From assembly GCF_032854445.1 (NCBI RefSeq), contig NC_088305.1:17035717-17099716 (forward strand): a stretch of 64,000 bases of DNA, in the 5' to 3' direction. The position numbers and the translations under genes are program-made. Within the stretch, counting starts at the first letter, position 1. Every line of letters starts with the position of its first letter. This document shows, one piece after another, positions 22,144 through 33,500 of this stretch. Source of the stretch: Liolophura sinensis. Its lineage: Eukaryota > Mollusca > Polyplacophora > Chitonida > Chitonidae. Below the pieces are notes generated by a model, which searched no databases, was not told the DNA's origin, and worked only from the letters and a program-made list of their open reading frames with translations.

Positions 22144-22688
22144 TTATCCCTCTCTCCCTGGGCCGGCTAAGCACTTGTCAAGTGTGCTGAAGGTGGTCGT
22201 CGACGGTATCGCTGAATACGAGTACAAGGAGAGAATACGGATCTTGTCCGGCATGTCACTAAGGATTTTCTTCATAAAGGATTGAAAGACGCCTGGCCCA
22301 CCAGAAAGGCCGAAGGGAATCCTATTCCATTCGTACAGCCCCCACGGATGAATGCTATCATGTGCCGACACACATCCTTCACAAACCCTTGATGGTAGCC
22401 TTTCCCTTGATCCATTACGGATAACCAGCATTTCCCGCCTAAAGTGTTCAAGGCATCCTGAATTCTTGGGATTGGCAGCCTCGCCGGAGCAGTCTTCCAA
22501 TTTAGCTTCTGGTAGTATATACAAAGACGCAGAGAGCCGTCCTTTTTTCGGACGCAAACCATTGGACTCGAAAACTGTGATTTACTTTTCCTTACCCACT
22601 CATTCTCGATCAGCGTCATTAAAGTCTTTGACTTCCTGGTCGAGAGGAACTGGCACGGATAGGGAGTTCTGCTGAACTGGTTAATCAT
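22144..22688 (-). pseudogene. Gypsy reverse transcriptase region, broken
   Basis: Palm and finger motifs are visible, for example VRKKDGSLRLCIYYQKLN and WNRIPFGLSGGPGVFQSFM, in more than one frame with several breaks. Confidence 0.75.
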
Positions 22689-23731
22689 CTGTTAAGTTAA
22701 TGTCTAATTGCAGGTCTGGGGCAAGGACAGTGTCATTTTCATCCTTTGCAAACACGGAGGATTCTTCATACAGCATTTGCCTGACTTTACATTTCTGTTC
22801 TTCTGTTAGACAACTGGTTGTTAAGTCAATTGGCGGATGCCACAGTCCCTTTCCATGATTATGTGTAACACCTGACCGTGAAGTTTCTACAGACTTTACA
22901 ACATTTATGGAAATGACAGTTTGAATTTGATGCAATGTACCAACATGGCAATATGGCAACCATCATTAACACTAACTTCTTGTGTTAACCCATTTGTTGC
23001 AATTACATCAACAGCCACGCTGGTCCCTCTGTTAACAGTCACCGATGAACCATGAACCTGTACACCTTCAGGCCACAAATGCTCCACATTTGGCTCAAAC
23101 ATTACATCTGAACGATCATCGACTCTGGCTCTTGTGAAATAACAGTTTCTCCGGCTGGCACGTTGTAGACTTTTCTGCCTGTAGTTACAAAGCCCAAGTT
23201 TGCGTTTGTTTTCTGATTAATTAAGTTAACCACAACAGTCAATGTCCTCTTATCTACAGTGGGTAAACCTGAATGAATCAAATTAACCTCAAAGTCAAGT
23301 CTGTCCAGATAGAATTTGATCACATTGTATCCTATAATAGGCTCACTCATACCCTTAACACCGGACACCAGAAATGGAACACTAAGTTATTGACTGCTAT
23401 TGTCTCCTAGTAAACGAAAGTTTATTGGGAGTCAACATTTGAATGGGATTTTGATCCCATTAGCTGCTGATACTGGTAAATTACTGTCTCTAAGGATATT
23501 TGTCATAGGTTTTATTTCAGATTTAGGTAAGCGCTCTTTAACCCAGTGAATTGGCAAGAGATACACCTGTGCCCCAGTGTCACACAGATCTTCAGTTTTT
23601 ATTCCCTCTAAAGTACACACCATTTTAAACCTGTTGCTAACTAAATTTATCATCTGTACCTGAAGTCTGGTTGTTGGTTCTGGCCGTAAACAATCTCGTG
23701 GTTTTTCCAGTTGTTGAATGGCTGAACACAC
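22689..23731 (-). pseudogene. Gypsy protease and pre-RT region, broken
   Basis: A retropepsin-like active-site motif (LCDTGAQVYLLP) lies near 23560-23600. Low-similarity spacer sequence leads to the reverse transcriptase. Several breaks. Confidence 0.6.
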
Positions 23732-23746
23732 AGGTTTATGACTTGC

Positions 23747-24721
23747 CTAATGTACTGTCTGACAGTGTATTGAACAGCATGCAACGGAATTACATCCGGT
23801 ACACTGTAACACCTTTGTCAGCATTTTGCCACACTGAACACAACCTGGTGGGGATCCATTACTGGTCATCACTCTTCCCTCTGTGGTGACCTGCTGTGGT
23901 TTCCCGAATGGTTTCCTTTCCCACACCCTTCCTAGCTTTACATCCAGCCTTGAAATGTTCCTCTGATCCACAAATAAAATAGTGGTTACATTTCTCTGCA
24001 CCAGATTTTCTGCAATTTTCCGACGCTTGGCTAGTTCTTCTCTCATAGCCATAACCTCTGTTTTTAAGTCACGAACAAGATCAATCACAGTGTCTACTAC
24101 ATCACCGGTTATTTCTCCATCTGCCTGTACTGAGTGTACGCCGGCCTTCATGATTTTTACTGTCCCAGTTTTTGTTTGTCTCTCTTCATACGCAGACATG
24201 GACTTTGTAACTGCATCAACAATTTCTTCATCTGTTGGGTTTCCCTCCAACAACTCCTTCACGTCATGACTGACAGCCACATCCCTCAGGCCAGTATGGA
24301 TAGAACGCAATGTCGTTCTTCGCACTAACAGAGGGTCATACATTAACCCGGAATCATCTTCTCTTGACGCATAAACAACTTTTTGTCCCAGGCCCAGAAT
24401 TCTCAAGGTGAAGTCTCGGGTGTCTTCTTTGGTGTCATGTGAGGCTTCACACAACAGTTTATAAGGTCTGTAGCTGAATCTTCTTTGAAGTATCGTCGGA
24501 GCAATTTCCTTAACACGGGCAAGTCCAGATCTGTTTTCCCCTCGAGATTGCTTCAAAGGCCCTGTGATGGGTGGATTGCTGTCACGACTGCATCAAGAAT
24601 CTCTGCTTCACAGTACCTCATCAGTTCTGCGGCTTGTAGCTGACGGATCACATTAGCAAAACTGATACCAGCTGATCTATCCAGTCTTATCCTCCCGATC
24701 AACCAATCCGTGTCAACGCAC
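23747..24721 (-). pseudogene. Gypsy gag-like region, broken
   Basis: A helical, charged protein (for example SHDTKEDTRDFTLRILGLGQ). It ends in a Cys-rich stretch with CVQCGKMLTKVLQCTGC, which is closer to a MYND-type cluster than to the usual CCHC knuckle. Placed upstream of the protease, it fits Gag. Confidence 0.6.
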
Positions 24722-26320
24722 ATGTTGGCATCCCCCTCCTGTATAACACCTAAGAGTTATGTCCCATAAAACAGCATTGCTAGTTAGCTACGATCGCTAC
24801 ATCTGCAGTCGAGGCTAACCATTCCTCCCCAGTCAGCGCTTTGTATTATTAAGTATTTAATTACAACAAAAATAATCACCACGGACTGCTGTCACATTTA
24901 ACCCATTCCACAGCTCTATGTATGTACGTGTAGTTTAGTAAATGTCAGACAGCTGTTTTTCAGATGTCTAATCTGTTAATGCATGTGTGAGAAATATATG
25001 CCGTACCAACCATTTTAACTGAAATTACAGATTGCGTCAAGTATTGAGCCATTTCTATTATTTGCATCGTATAACAGACATCGTATTATCATACTATAAT
25101 TATTATGCTAGTATTTAGCTTTTTAAAATACAAAATCAGATTAATTTAAGCAAAATTATAAATGAATGTTATACGGTGAGGGATTTGTGAGCTTATCAAT
25201 AATACAAGAAGTGAAGAATAAATGTTTTTTTGTTCATAAAACTGGAAACGTTTACTGCTTATAGACTGTTTTGCAGGTAAACATGTTTATTACGAATTTG
25301 ACAATGCGCGCTGTATATTTCAAAGTTTGTTTTTCTCATAAATCCTAATAAACACAAATGTTTTTCATACACACATCTCTTAATTTCTTCGTTTGGGTCA
25401 GAAGGTTAGTCACATACTTAGTGGAATATACAGTTTGCGTGTAACGTCATTGTCGGACAGAGTGACGTCCCAGTGCAAGATGACGTGATCGATTCATGAT
25501 CGGCATAGACAAGCGCTCACGACACAACTCCACAGTTAGGTCTTAAGTTCCCGTGAATGACGAGTTTTACATCACCATAGGGTCACTTGACAAACATGAC
25601 CGTGTCTGTGTGTAGATCTAACTACCAACTGAACATAATTATTTTGTAATACTGGGAACCCAAACCCTCCCATGAACATAAATCAGAACATCTAAGCCTT
25701 TCTATTTAGTTATCTATATTCTAGATAGATAACACCTCCCCATGTTAAAACTGGCAGATTAGGCGGTACTCTTCCAAAAAGCGACGACGTCGGGTCACAA
25801 GGGACGTCACTCTGTTGTCGTAACATTTGGAAATCTGCATATTGCAGTGGTTTGCTTTGCTCGGCGGGGATAATGCGTTTTCCATAATATATTATTATGT
25901 TACACTAACACAATCTATTCTAACATTAGTCATAAAACAGAACGATGTGTTGAATTTAACTCATTAATTTTTTAGTGTGTCATTTCGTGCATGTAACATA
26001 CACAGACAATAGTGACAGAAAGGTATAAGTACTATAAATATTTATTCAGGTGCACATCATTTCCATTTCTCACAAGAAAAATATTTAAGGTATTCGCCGC
26101 TTTACTTGTCGTGAAATTGTTTGGTATTTGTATCTACAAACGCCTTTTTCCGTGCCCTCTTGTAGCTGTGCATAAAGATGGCAAGCCAAGCGCAATCCGA
26201 GGCATTAGCGGACAGATTTATGCAATCTGCGATTTCGTTCAACTCATCGGAGAAACGCCCTGCCCATCTATAAATAAAGAAGTGAAAGTTTGTAATGTAC
26301 AGCAAGTTATGTAGGCTATA
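24722..26320. other. AT-rich interval upstream of the gypsy gag, with a 15-bp inverted repeat
   Basis: Possible location of the gypsy 5' LTR, but no matching partner was found by eye. ACAGAGTGACGTCCC at 25457-25471 is repeated exactly in inverted form at 25801-25815, each copy containing a TGACGTC core. No gene is supported. Confidence 0.45.
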
Positions 26321-26322
26321 GC

Positions 26323-26470
26323 GGGGCCTCCGTGACCTAGAGGTTAGTGTGCTAGCGTAGCACAATGACCCAGGAGCCCCTCCACAATAGGAGTTCAAGT
26401 CCAGTCGTCAACCATAATGGAGGCTATGGATAAATAACTCCAAGGCCAGTTTCAACACAACAAAGAAACT
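26323..26470 (+). mobile_element. tRNA-derived SINE (GGGGCCTCCGTGGC family), 5' part
   Basis: Begins GGGGCCTCCGTGACC, keeps a B-box-like GAGTTCAAGTCC at about 26391-26402 and then diverges. It is the same family as the full copy at 43482. Confidence 0.65.
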
Positions 26471-28000
26471 TAGAGCGTGAATTAAGTAAGAAAATAGGAC
26501 GGTGCGAAGCAAAGCGTTTATTAGTTTTCATTGACGTCGGAAAGACGTAATAAATGTTCTGGATGCATGAACATGATCAGCCCCCAAATTGCGTACCATG
26601 CTTGGTCATAAGTTTTTGTTTAAATATATATCTGAGTTGCGTTTTGATTGCAACCCTCCATGTAAAAATCCTATTTGTTGTGTAATTTCACGACTGTTTT
26701 GGAGGTACCCATCATCTACTTCACTGAAAGTCTATTAAGTTTAGCCTGGGTGATAAGTGGGAAGTTCGACGGGCCCATCCGCCTGTCTGTAGGTTGGTAA
26801 GTCTGCCAGCTGATCTGATCGACGAAAGGATAGTCGATGGTGGAATGATCGGGTGGTTCGATCCGTGGGTGGGCTGGTTTGCTGCTTGTTCGGTAAGTAT
26901 TTCCATCCATCATTAAGTTAGTCGGTTGGGTTAGCCTACCGATTGGATGGTCGGTTGGTCTGGAGTTTACTCAGATAGACCAACAGTGATTCGAATTTTT
27001 CAACAGAAAGTCAGATGCTCAGCCAGTCTGTCGTTCGATGGCAGTTGACCAAAACTGACAAAGAAAGTGGAACAGATGGATGGACGGGAAATTTCTCTTC
27101 CAAAATGCTGGCAAAAAACAACTTCTCATTTGGGCTCACATTCATATAATTCTTCGTGAAAATACGTTGTGACATTTTTGACCGACATATCGGCTGACAT
27201 GTCGTCCAGAAATGTCTCAGTGCGACAGTTCTGAGCCTCAGGATATTTCTGCTTTCTACATGCCTATAGGAACAATTGATTCTGCTTCGTTTCAATAAAA
27301 CGTATGTTTAAACTTCAGCTGAAATCACAGGTTTCGTCCACAAAGGGTCGATTTTGGGCTCATTTCTTTATCTATCATTTGCACCGTTTACCTGACGTTG
27401 CATATTGCATGTTTAGATTCTAGTATTTAAATTCAGACCTAAGACGGGTATAATAAACAAAGAATGGAATTTACGATACATTTTCTAAAAATTATTAATG
27501 TAATTTAATTCATGGTTGTTTAAAGGGTATCTATCTCTTTTTAATCAAGCCCTCCAAGCAAAAAAACTATGTAACAAAAGATTATTGAAACTGTGGCTAT
27601 CACATACACGTGCGCTGTTATTCAAACAACATTATTTCCCAAAATTTGTTTTTGTGACCTCTCCGCGAATTTTGAAGGCAGGTAAAATGAGTTAGTACGC
27701 TACTTTTAGAAATGAATATCATCAGTAACGTGTTTTGTCGGGAGAATATAAAAGTATTTTATGTAAATTATCACCCTTAAAAGCTTTAGTTAAAATGGTT
27801 CCGCAAATCGAAGACGAATTAGAATAAAACAACCTCCAACCCCTGTTATGTGTCGAAAGTAGATTCGCCCGGGCCATGCCGGTGTATTCAAGAAAGAACA
27901 TTGTAACGCTCTCCTACCTGAGATAAACAAGTACACTGTGCAAACACCGTGACAAAGCCGGGAAGAGACGGCCACAAAAGGCAGTGTGACCTAGATGTGG
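26471..28000. other. Non-coding interval
   Basis: No supported gene. A GGTTGGT-rich degenerate stretch occurs at about 26775-26965. The remainder is AT-rich. Confidence 0.35.
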
Positions 28001-28110
28001 CGGACGCTCTTTACGGCGGTGCATTGGGGATACCCACCAGTGAGAGGGTTGACAACGCGAGACACAAGTTCCGGCAGCGGGTCAGTAAATCGACGTCATT
28101 TACACGGTAA
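27960..28110 (+). promoter_or_regulatory. Possible 5' non-coding exon of the EF-hand gene
   Basis: A locally GC-rich stretch ends in a strong donor (ACACG followed by GTAAGTATAC at 28109). It lies upstream of, and on the same strand as, the EF-hand exons, whose first coding exon has an acceptor 28 bp before its ATG and therefore needs an upstream exon. No TATA box is claimed. This is an inference only. Confidence 0.3.
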
Positions 28111-29146
28111 GTATACCCTTGATTACATATGCGTACCTATAGTGGTGGCACCTGGAAATAATGTGCACCTTCGCTTGTCACCGGTTCCCTACACCTACCC
28201 AGTATAGTGTTTCCTCAACAAAACGCCTGAACCGTTGCACCTAGAAAACGTGGTCGACATACATTAAGGAATTACATACCGGTTCATATTTTGTAAATAC
28301 CAGTAGCAGCGGTGCATATAAATACCAGTAGCATACAAGCACATATACTTCATTATGCGCAATATTTCACAGATTCAAAGATTACGTTTGCTTCTGTCAT
28401 TCACATTTGGTACTGACAGGATTTCACTTATCCGAATTGAGTGAGTGGTTACTTATTGAAGTAGAAGCCATTAGGATTAGAGTTGAAGTTCTGTTGCCGT
28501 AGGCAGAGGTCATTGAACTGCGGACGGGACCAGTACAATTCAAGTTTGAATATAGCAATGATACATATGCCTGGCGTTAACATAATTACTAGCATATATG
28601 TAAAGGTTAATGCCTTCCACATAACGTTTATGTGGAGTTGAGTGAGTCGAGGGAAGAGGAAATTCTTAATACTGGTGACCTGTTAAGTAGGAATGTTAGA
28701 GGCTCGCCTGACTCACATAGAGTCGTGAAGTAGTATACACTGGAGAAGGAAATAAAGACTTCACCCGTGTTCATGACCCACCTGAGACATCCGGTCTGAC
28801 TTATGCCATACACGCTGGACGACAGGGATATGCGGATTTTTTTGGAAAGGAGAAAAACTTCTCCGCTTTTGGCAACGTGCGCTTTGTTATATTGTTCTAA
28901 AGTTGATCATACGTATGTACAGCACGAATGTCCTTAAGAAAAGTGAGGTGTGACATATTTTATTGAAATACCGTCTCACATATATATATAAGAGTACGCC
29001 TTCTCAACTTTCTACATTCTGTTATATACCAACTGCAGATTCAAACAGGCACTGGTTTAGTTACATGGCATAACACATGGATAAATTGTTGATGGGAACA
29101 AGGTCGTACATGTATAAAGCTGTTAAGTAGCGAACAACAGATTAAT

Positions 29147-29182
<36 letters not shown>

Positions 29183-29192
29183 TGGGTGAGGC

Positions 29193-29223
<31 letters not shown>

Positions 29224-30369
29224 AGACTGCCATTATCTATAATTAGATCACTCAGATTGCGAAATAACACGCGTGGCAGACTTCACAATAGGTAACTCCG
29301 CATCTAATGATGAATATATGTCCATATGAATGTGAATGAAGTAGTGTACTGTATCGCATTATTTTGTACATCATACCTATTTTTATAAGGCGCACATTAC
29401 TCATAATTTCGTTAACCAGTCAGCTGTGCTCATAAATGACATTTATCTGGGAGCACATGTTCCAGATAGCGTCGCACTGAAATAAATAAAACATAGAATT
29501 TCTGCAAAATCCTCTTAAGAGACAAATGGTTCGCGTCACTGCATACCGAGAAGCATGGAAAAGTCCGCCTTCGTGAATATATTCAATGGAGTTGTTTTAT
29601 TTGGTCAGTCGTGACACCGAGTTGTTTAATGCTTGGCTGCCCAGCAGTTTACACCAAGCCGGTCACCGCGCTCTGGTGGTTTCCTGATTGTCACTAATAT
29701 TTGCCCTCCATACAAGTATATAGGGAGGGCTGCAGTGAATGAAGCCATGCAACGTCAAGTTCTTATTTCTGTCGTCAACCGTAATGGGCGACGGTCCATC
29801 CTAAAACACCAGTGGAAGAATTGGAAGGTGTAGGTAAACTTTACGACCGTAATAAACTCCAGTGCACAATATTCTGACAAAATATGTGACCAATACCATA
29901 ATAGGTGAGACTAACAGTTAAAATCAAAAGTGTTCATAACTACTATCATATAATGCATAACACAGCCAAAGTATAAACTGAGGCACTATGGCAACGGCTT
30001 ATGGAAAAGATCACTGACGGATTTTAAACTCAAGCTTTATACTTCATCTGGGTGCATTGATAAAAAGGGAATAAAATCTTCGTAGGAAATGTAGAAGCAG
30101 TGGTTAGATAGTTTGCATTCTGATAAAGTATTGATTTACATAGATAAGTGGTAGTCATAAATAGACTGGTATGAGGGATAGGTAAGTTTAGGCATTGCGT
30201 GAATTTTAGGTACTGTACTTTTTTGAGGGTCTAAAGCTGCAGGATTTAGATTTGGAAATCCTATCTCCACTGTCTGCCACTTAGAGTCGATTGTGTACAT
30301 ACTTATCATACTGGGTTATGAAGTGGATTCCGTGCTGTTATTTAATTATTTCTCATTCTTATATTTCAG
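28111..30369. other. Intron-like AT-rich DNA with microsatellite
   Basis: No exon is seen. A (TA)n/(TG)n microsatellite lies at about 29148-29222. Confidence 0.4.
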
Positions 30370-30397
30370 TAAAAGCATTCCATAGATTTCCTTCACT

Positions 30398-30550
30398 ATG
30401 CCTTTGACACCAGCAGAACGCCAGAACTGCGAGGCCTGTTTTCGGAAGTTTGACAAGAATGGCGACGGCACCCTGTCCATTCAGGAGATGGTCCAGCTGA
30501 TCCGGGCCCTAGGCTGGTCGCCGCAGAAGTTCCCAGACTCCGCCATCTGC
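30398..30550 (+). CDS. EF-hand protein coding exon 1
   Basis: The acceptor AG at 30368-30369 precedes 28 bp of leader, then MPLTPAERQNCEACF. The donor GTAAGT is at 30551. It contains EF loop 1 and ends phase 0. Confidence 0.8.
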
Positions 30551-33500
30551 GTAAGTCATTGTTTATCAAATCTGACGAGAACACGGCATTTTGGAAAATG
30601 CTACACCGGTGACATCTAGTACATTTCCAATTACATTTTAAAATTGGTTGCTACTGTTAAAACACTTACGTGAACAGTTAGAATAAAACCCTATTACTGA
30701 GGTAAACTGAAAAGAGGCCTTATTTCACCGGTTATGTATGACCAATTGCCAGCTATTACACTGTCGTCCCTTCCCTGATTTTACTCGCTATACTGTAGTC
30801 TTTGTTTTAACCCTCTGCCGTTCGTCTTTAATTATATTTTATGTTACTGGTTACCTTATCTCTGCGTAATGGCGACTCGGGTTCAAACTGCACTGACCAC
30901 TGTTTTCTTGTAATACATGAGTACTACGTAACCAGCTTTCCCACAAAACGCCATCTCAAAGACAGGAATTAGCAAAAGAACGGAATGAGCAAAAGAACGG
31001 AATTACATAAGGCGGAAAAGGAGTTCCGTTATTAAATGTGTCAGTTGTGTTTCCACCAATTTATCTCCAAAGTGATGGTACTTTGTTCCATTTCGAAACC
31101 GATGGGCCTCTGACCAGTGAGTTAGATCGAAGGCTCGAATCCAAGTGTTACTAGGTGAATCGTCCAGAAAGTTTGTCTGCTATCTGGTGAAGGGCAATGG
31201 TTTTCTCCACTCGTGCATCAAAAAGTCCTGTAAGTGAAAAAATACGTTGTTAAACACCAGATAAATGAATGAGTATAGAAGTAATGGGATGTAGTAGGTC
31301 GATGACACTGAACACGATGCTGGGCAAGTCTGTTGCTGGGTAGTCTAATATCAAAATGGCGGTTGAAGATAGCGCGACATACACGTGTTACACTGTATGA
31401 CTTACCGTCTCTCATGAGCAAATGTAGATCGAGTAACGGTATATTGTTTGTTCTGGTGTTCATAATAGAGCATATGCAAATAAAGTTACTTAAAACTTCA
31501 ATGTTGCATGCTGTTTTCTGTAAAAATAGTAAGGATTATCAAAGGTTTAGCGGCGTGTAACTGTGTAGTTAAAAGTCGGTGATGTATATATAGATTTAAA
31601 ACTGTCTCTAGCTTGCAATGGTGCATGTCATAAATGGTGTAGAGTATAGATTCAGGGAGACTAAAATATTTACATGCGGGAGAGGCCTGTACAATTTTGC
31701 ATGTCACATGTGCTGTAGAGTGTAAATTACGACTAAGATATGTAGCTTTTCAAGGTTGAATACGTACGAGTTGAATGGTGCATATTAATGAACAGGGACT
31801 AAGAATTATATGTTATCTCCGAAGACGTTGACTTCTGCCTGGGATACTATATATGTCATACTGTATTCCAGCTTATACAAGGGTTATCCCTACGAAGCCT
31901 ACGATAGACGATAACTCTTACCAGGTCAACGATTTTACTGTTATGAATAAAGTCTGAGAGAGGAGAAAAGGGCATACGAGAGGTTAAGTGTGTACTTTGG
32001 TGTTAACGCCTGTGCTGGGTGTCCAGACAGGCCAGTTATGAGGATCAAGTTCTCATATACAGGGATAGCTGTAACCATTACTTCTCGAGTCGAGGGGTTG
32101 GGTGGGAGTTGGGGGAGGAGTTTGGGCTTGTCGCTCGTGTGGTATTTTTGTGTAGAGTAACGTTCGTTGAGGACAACTACCGTGGAGATAACATGTGGAA
32201 AAGTTGTTAGTAACATGCCAATTTCGGTGATTTACTCCCGAGCACTCCAGATTGCTCCACACGTAAAATGATGTCATATACGTTAAAAACTCTTGAGTAT
32301 TTCTTGAAGTTATAGACGAATAAATAAATTGTAGCCTTACTGAATAAGGTAAAGGGAGATCACTGTGTTAGACAGTACTATACATATTTGATTACAGAGT
32401 TGGTTAATATTTGTTCAATGTACTGGTATTATAATGTACCAATGGAATGGTATTTTTATACACTGAGGAAGAATATTTCTCGTCTGTGACAGTGTGGAGG
32501 CGAAGTCTCTAATAAAGAAATAAAACATTCATGTAGTGTGGAAATAATTCGTTAATTCTGTTTTTATGGACAGGATTGGTTTTTGGAAGTGGACAAGAAT
32601 AAAAGTCGGTCTGTGGATCTGCAGGAATTTCTAACGGTCTGCGAGAATAGACCGAGAACCGAAGTCAAGTAAGTGTGACTAATACATCATGCTGTATCAA
32701 CAAAACTCAGATAGGCCATCAGACACTAGTGATGTTAACGTAAAACACAAATCAAATAATGTTAACAAATCATTCATAACAATATTGATAGTTAGGTCTT
32801 GCGGAGATCTGTGTTTAAGTTCTCTGTCTTGATATATGGTGTAGTGAGAAACCCTTTTTCCACGTAAAGTATCTGGGAGCAAAACTGTTTAGTGTGTTGT
32901 ACATGAATATTCCTAGAATAGCGCTCAGGATTTGTGGACAAACTGCTACATGTGATATAGTACACAATCATATAAATTCTTCAGAGTATCTACAAATTGC
33001 GAAAAAAGTCTAACCCATTTTTTGGAATGATAAATTCTTCCAAATTGTCTTGGAAAGAACCATCTACGTTATTTTGCAAATAAAAAGCACGCATGCATGT
33101 ATTTGAAGATATTTAATTCGTTGACCGTTACCACCTCTTCTTGACAGTTACACATCTTCTTGACCGTTACACATCTTCTTGACCATTACCACCGCTTCTT
33201 GACCGTGACCACCTCTTCTTGACAGTTACACATCTTCTTGACCGTTACACATCTTCTTGACCATTACCACCGCTTCTTGACCGTGACCACCTCTTCTTGA
33301 CTGTGGCCACCGCTTCTTGACCCTTACCACCTCTTCTTGACCGTGACCACCTCTTCTTGACCTTGGCCACCGCTTCTTGACCGTTACCACCTCTTCTTGA
33401 CCATTACCACCTCTTCTTGACCGTGACCACCTCTTCTTGACCGTCACCACCTTTTCTTGACCGTTACCACCGCTTCTTGACCGTTACCACCTCTTCTTGA

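Larger units (their letters stand above)
13983..24721 (-). mobile_element. Ty3/gypsy retrotransposon fossil, split by a LINE and a Tc1-like element
   Basis: Minus-strand gag-pol remains run from about 24721 down to 20400 and resume at about 14530-13983. Gag lies at about 23750-24721, the protease region at about 23430-23730 and its surroundings, reverse transcriptase at about 22140-22690, and RNase H plus integrase at 20380-21990. The integrase C-terminal tail (HRNLLLPCDNLP and a final RRQRSKRTIKPP stretch) lies at 13983-14530. The 5.9-kb gap between the two blocks holds a LINE and a Tc1-like transposon. Many breaks are present (ten or more), so the copy is dead and fairly old. Paired LTRs were not identified by eye. 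Confidence 0.8.

Noticed and set aside
26775-26965. GGTTGGT-rich stretch as G-quadruplex or telomere-like repeat
   Set aside because: No regular period and G runs are too short.
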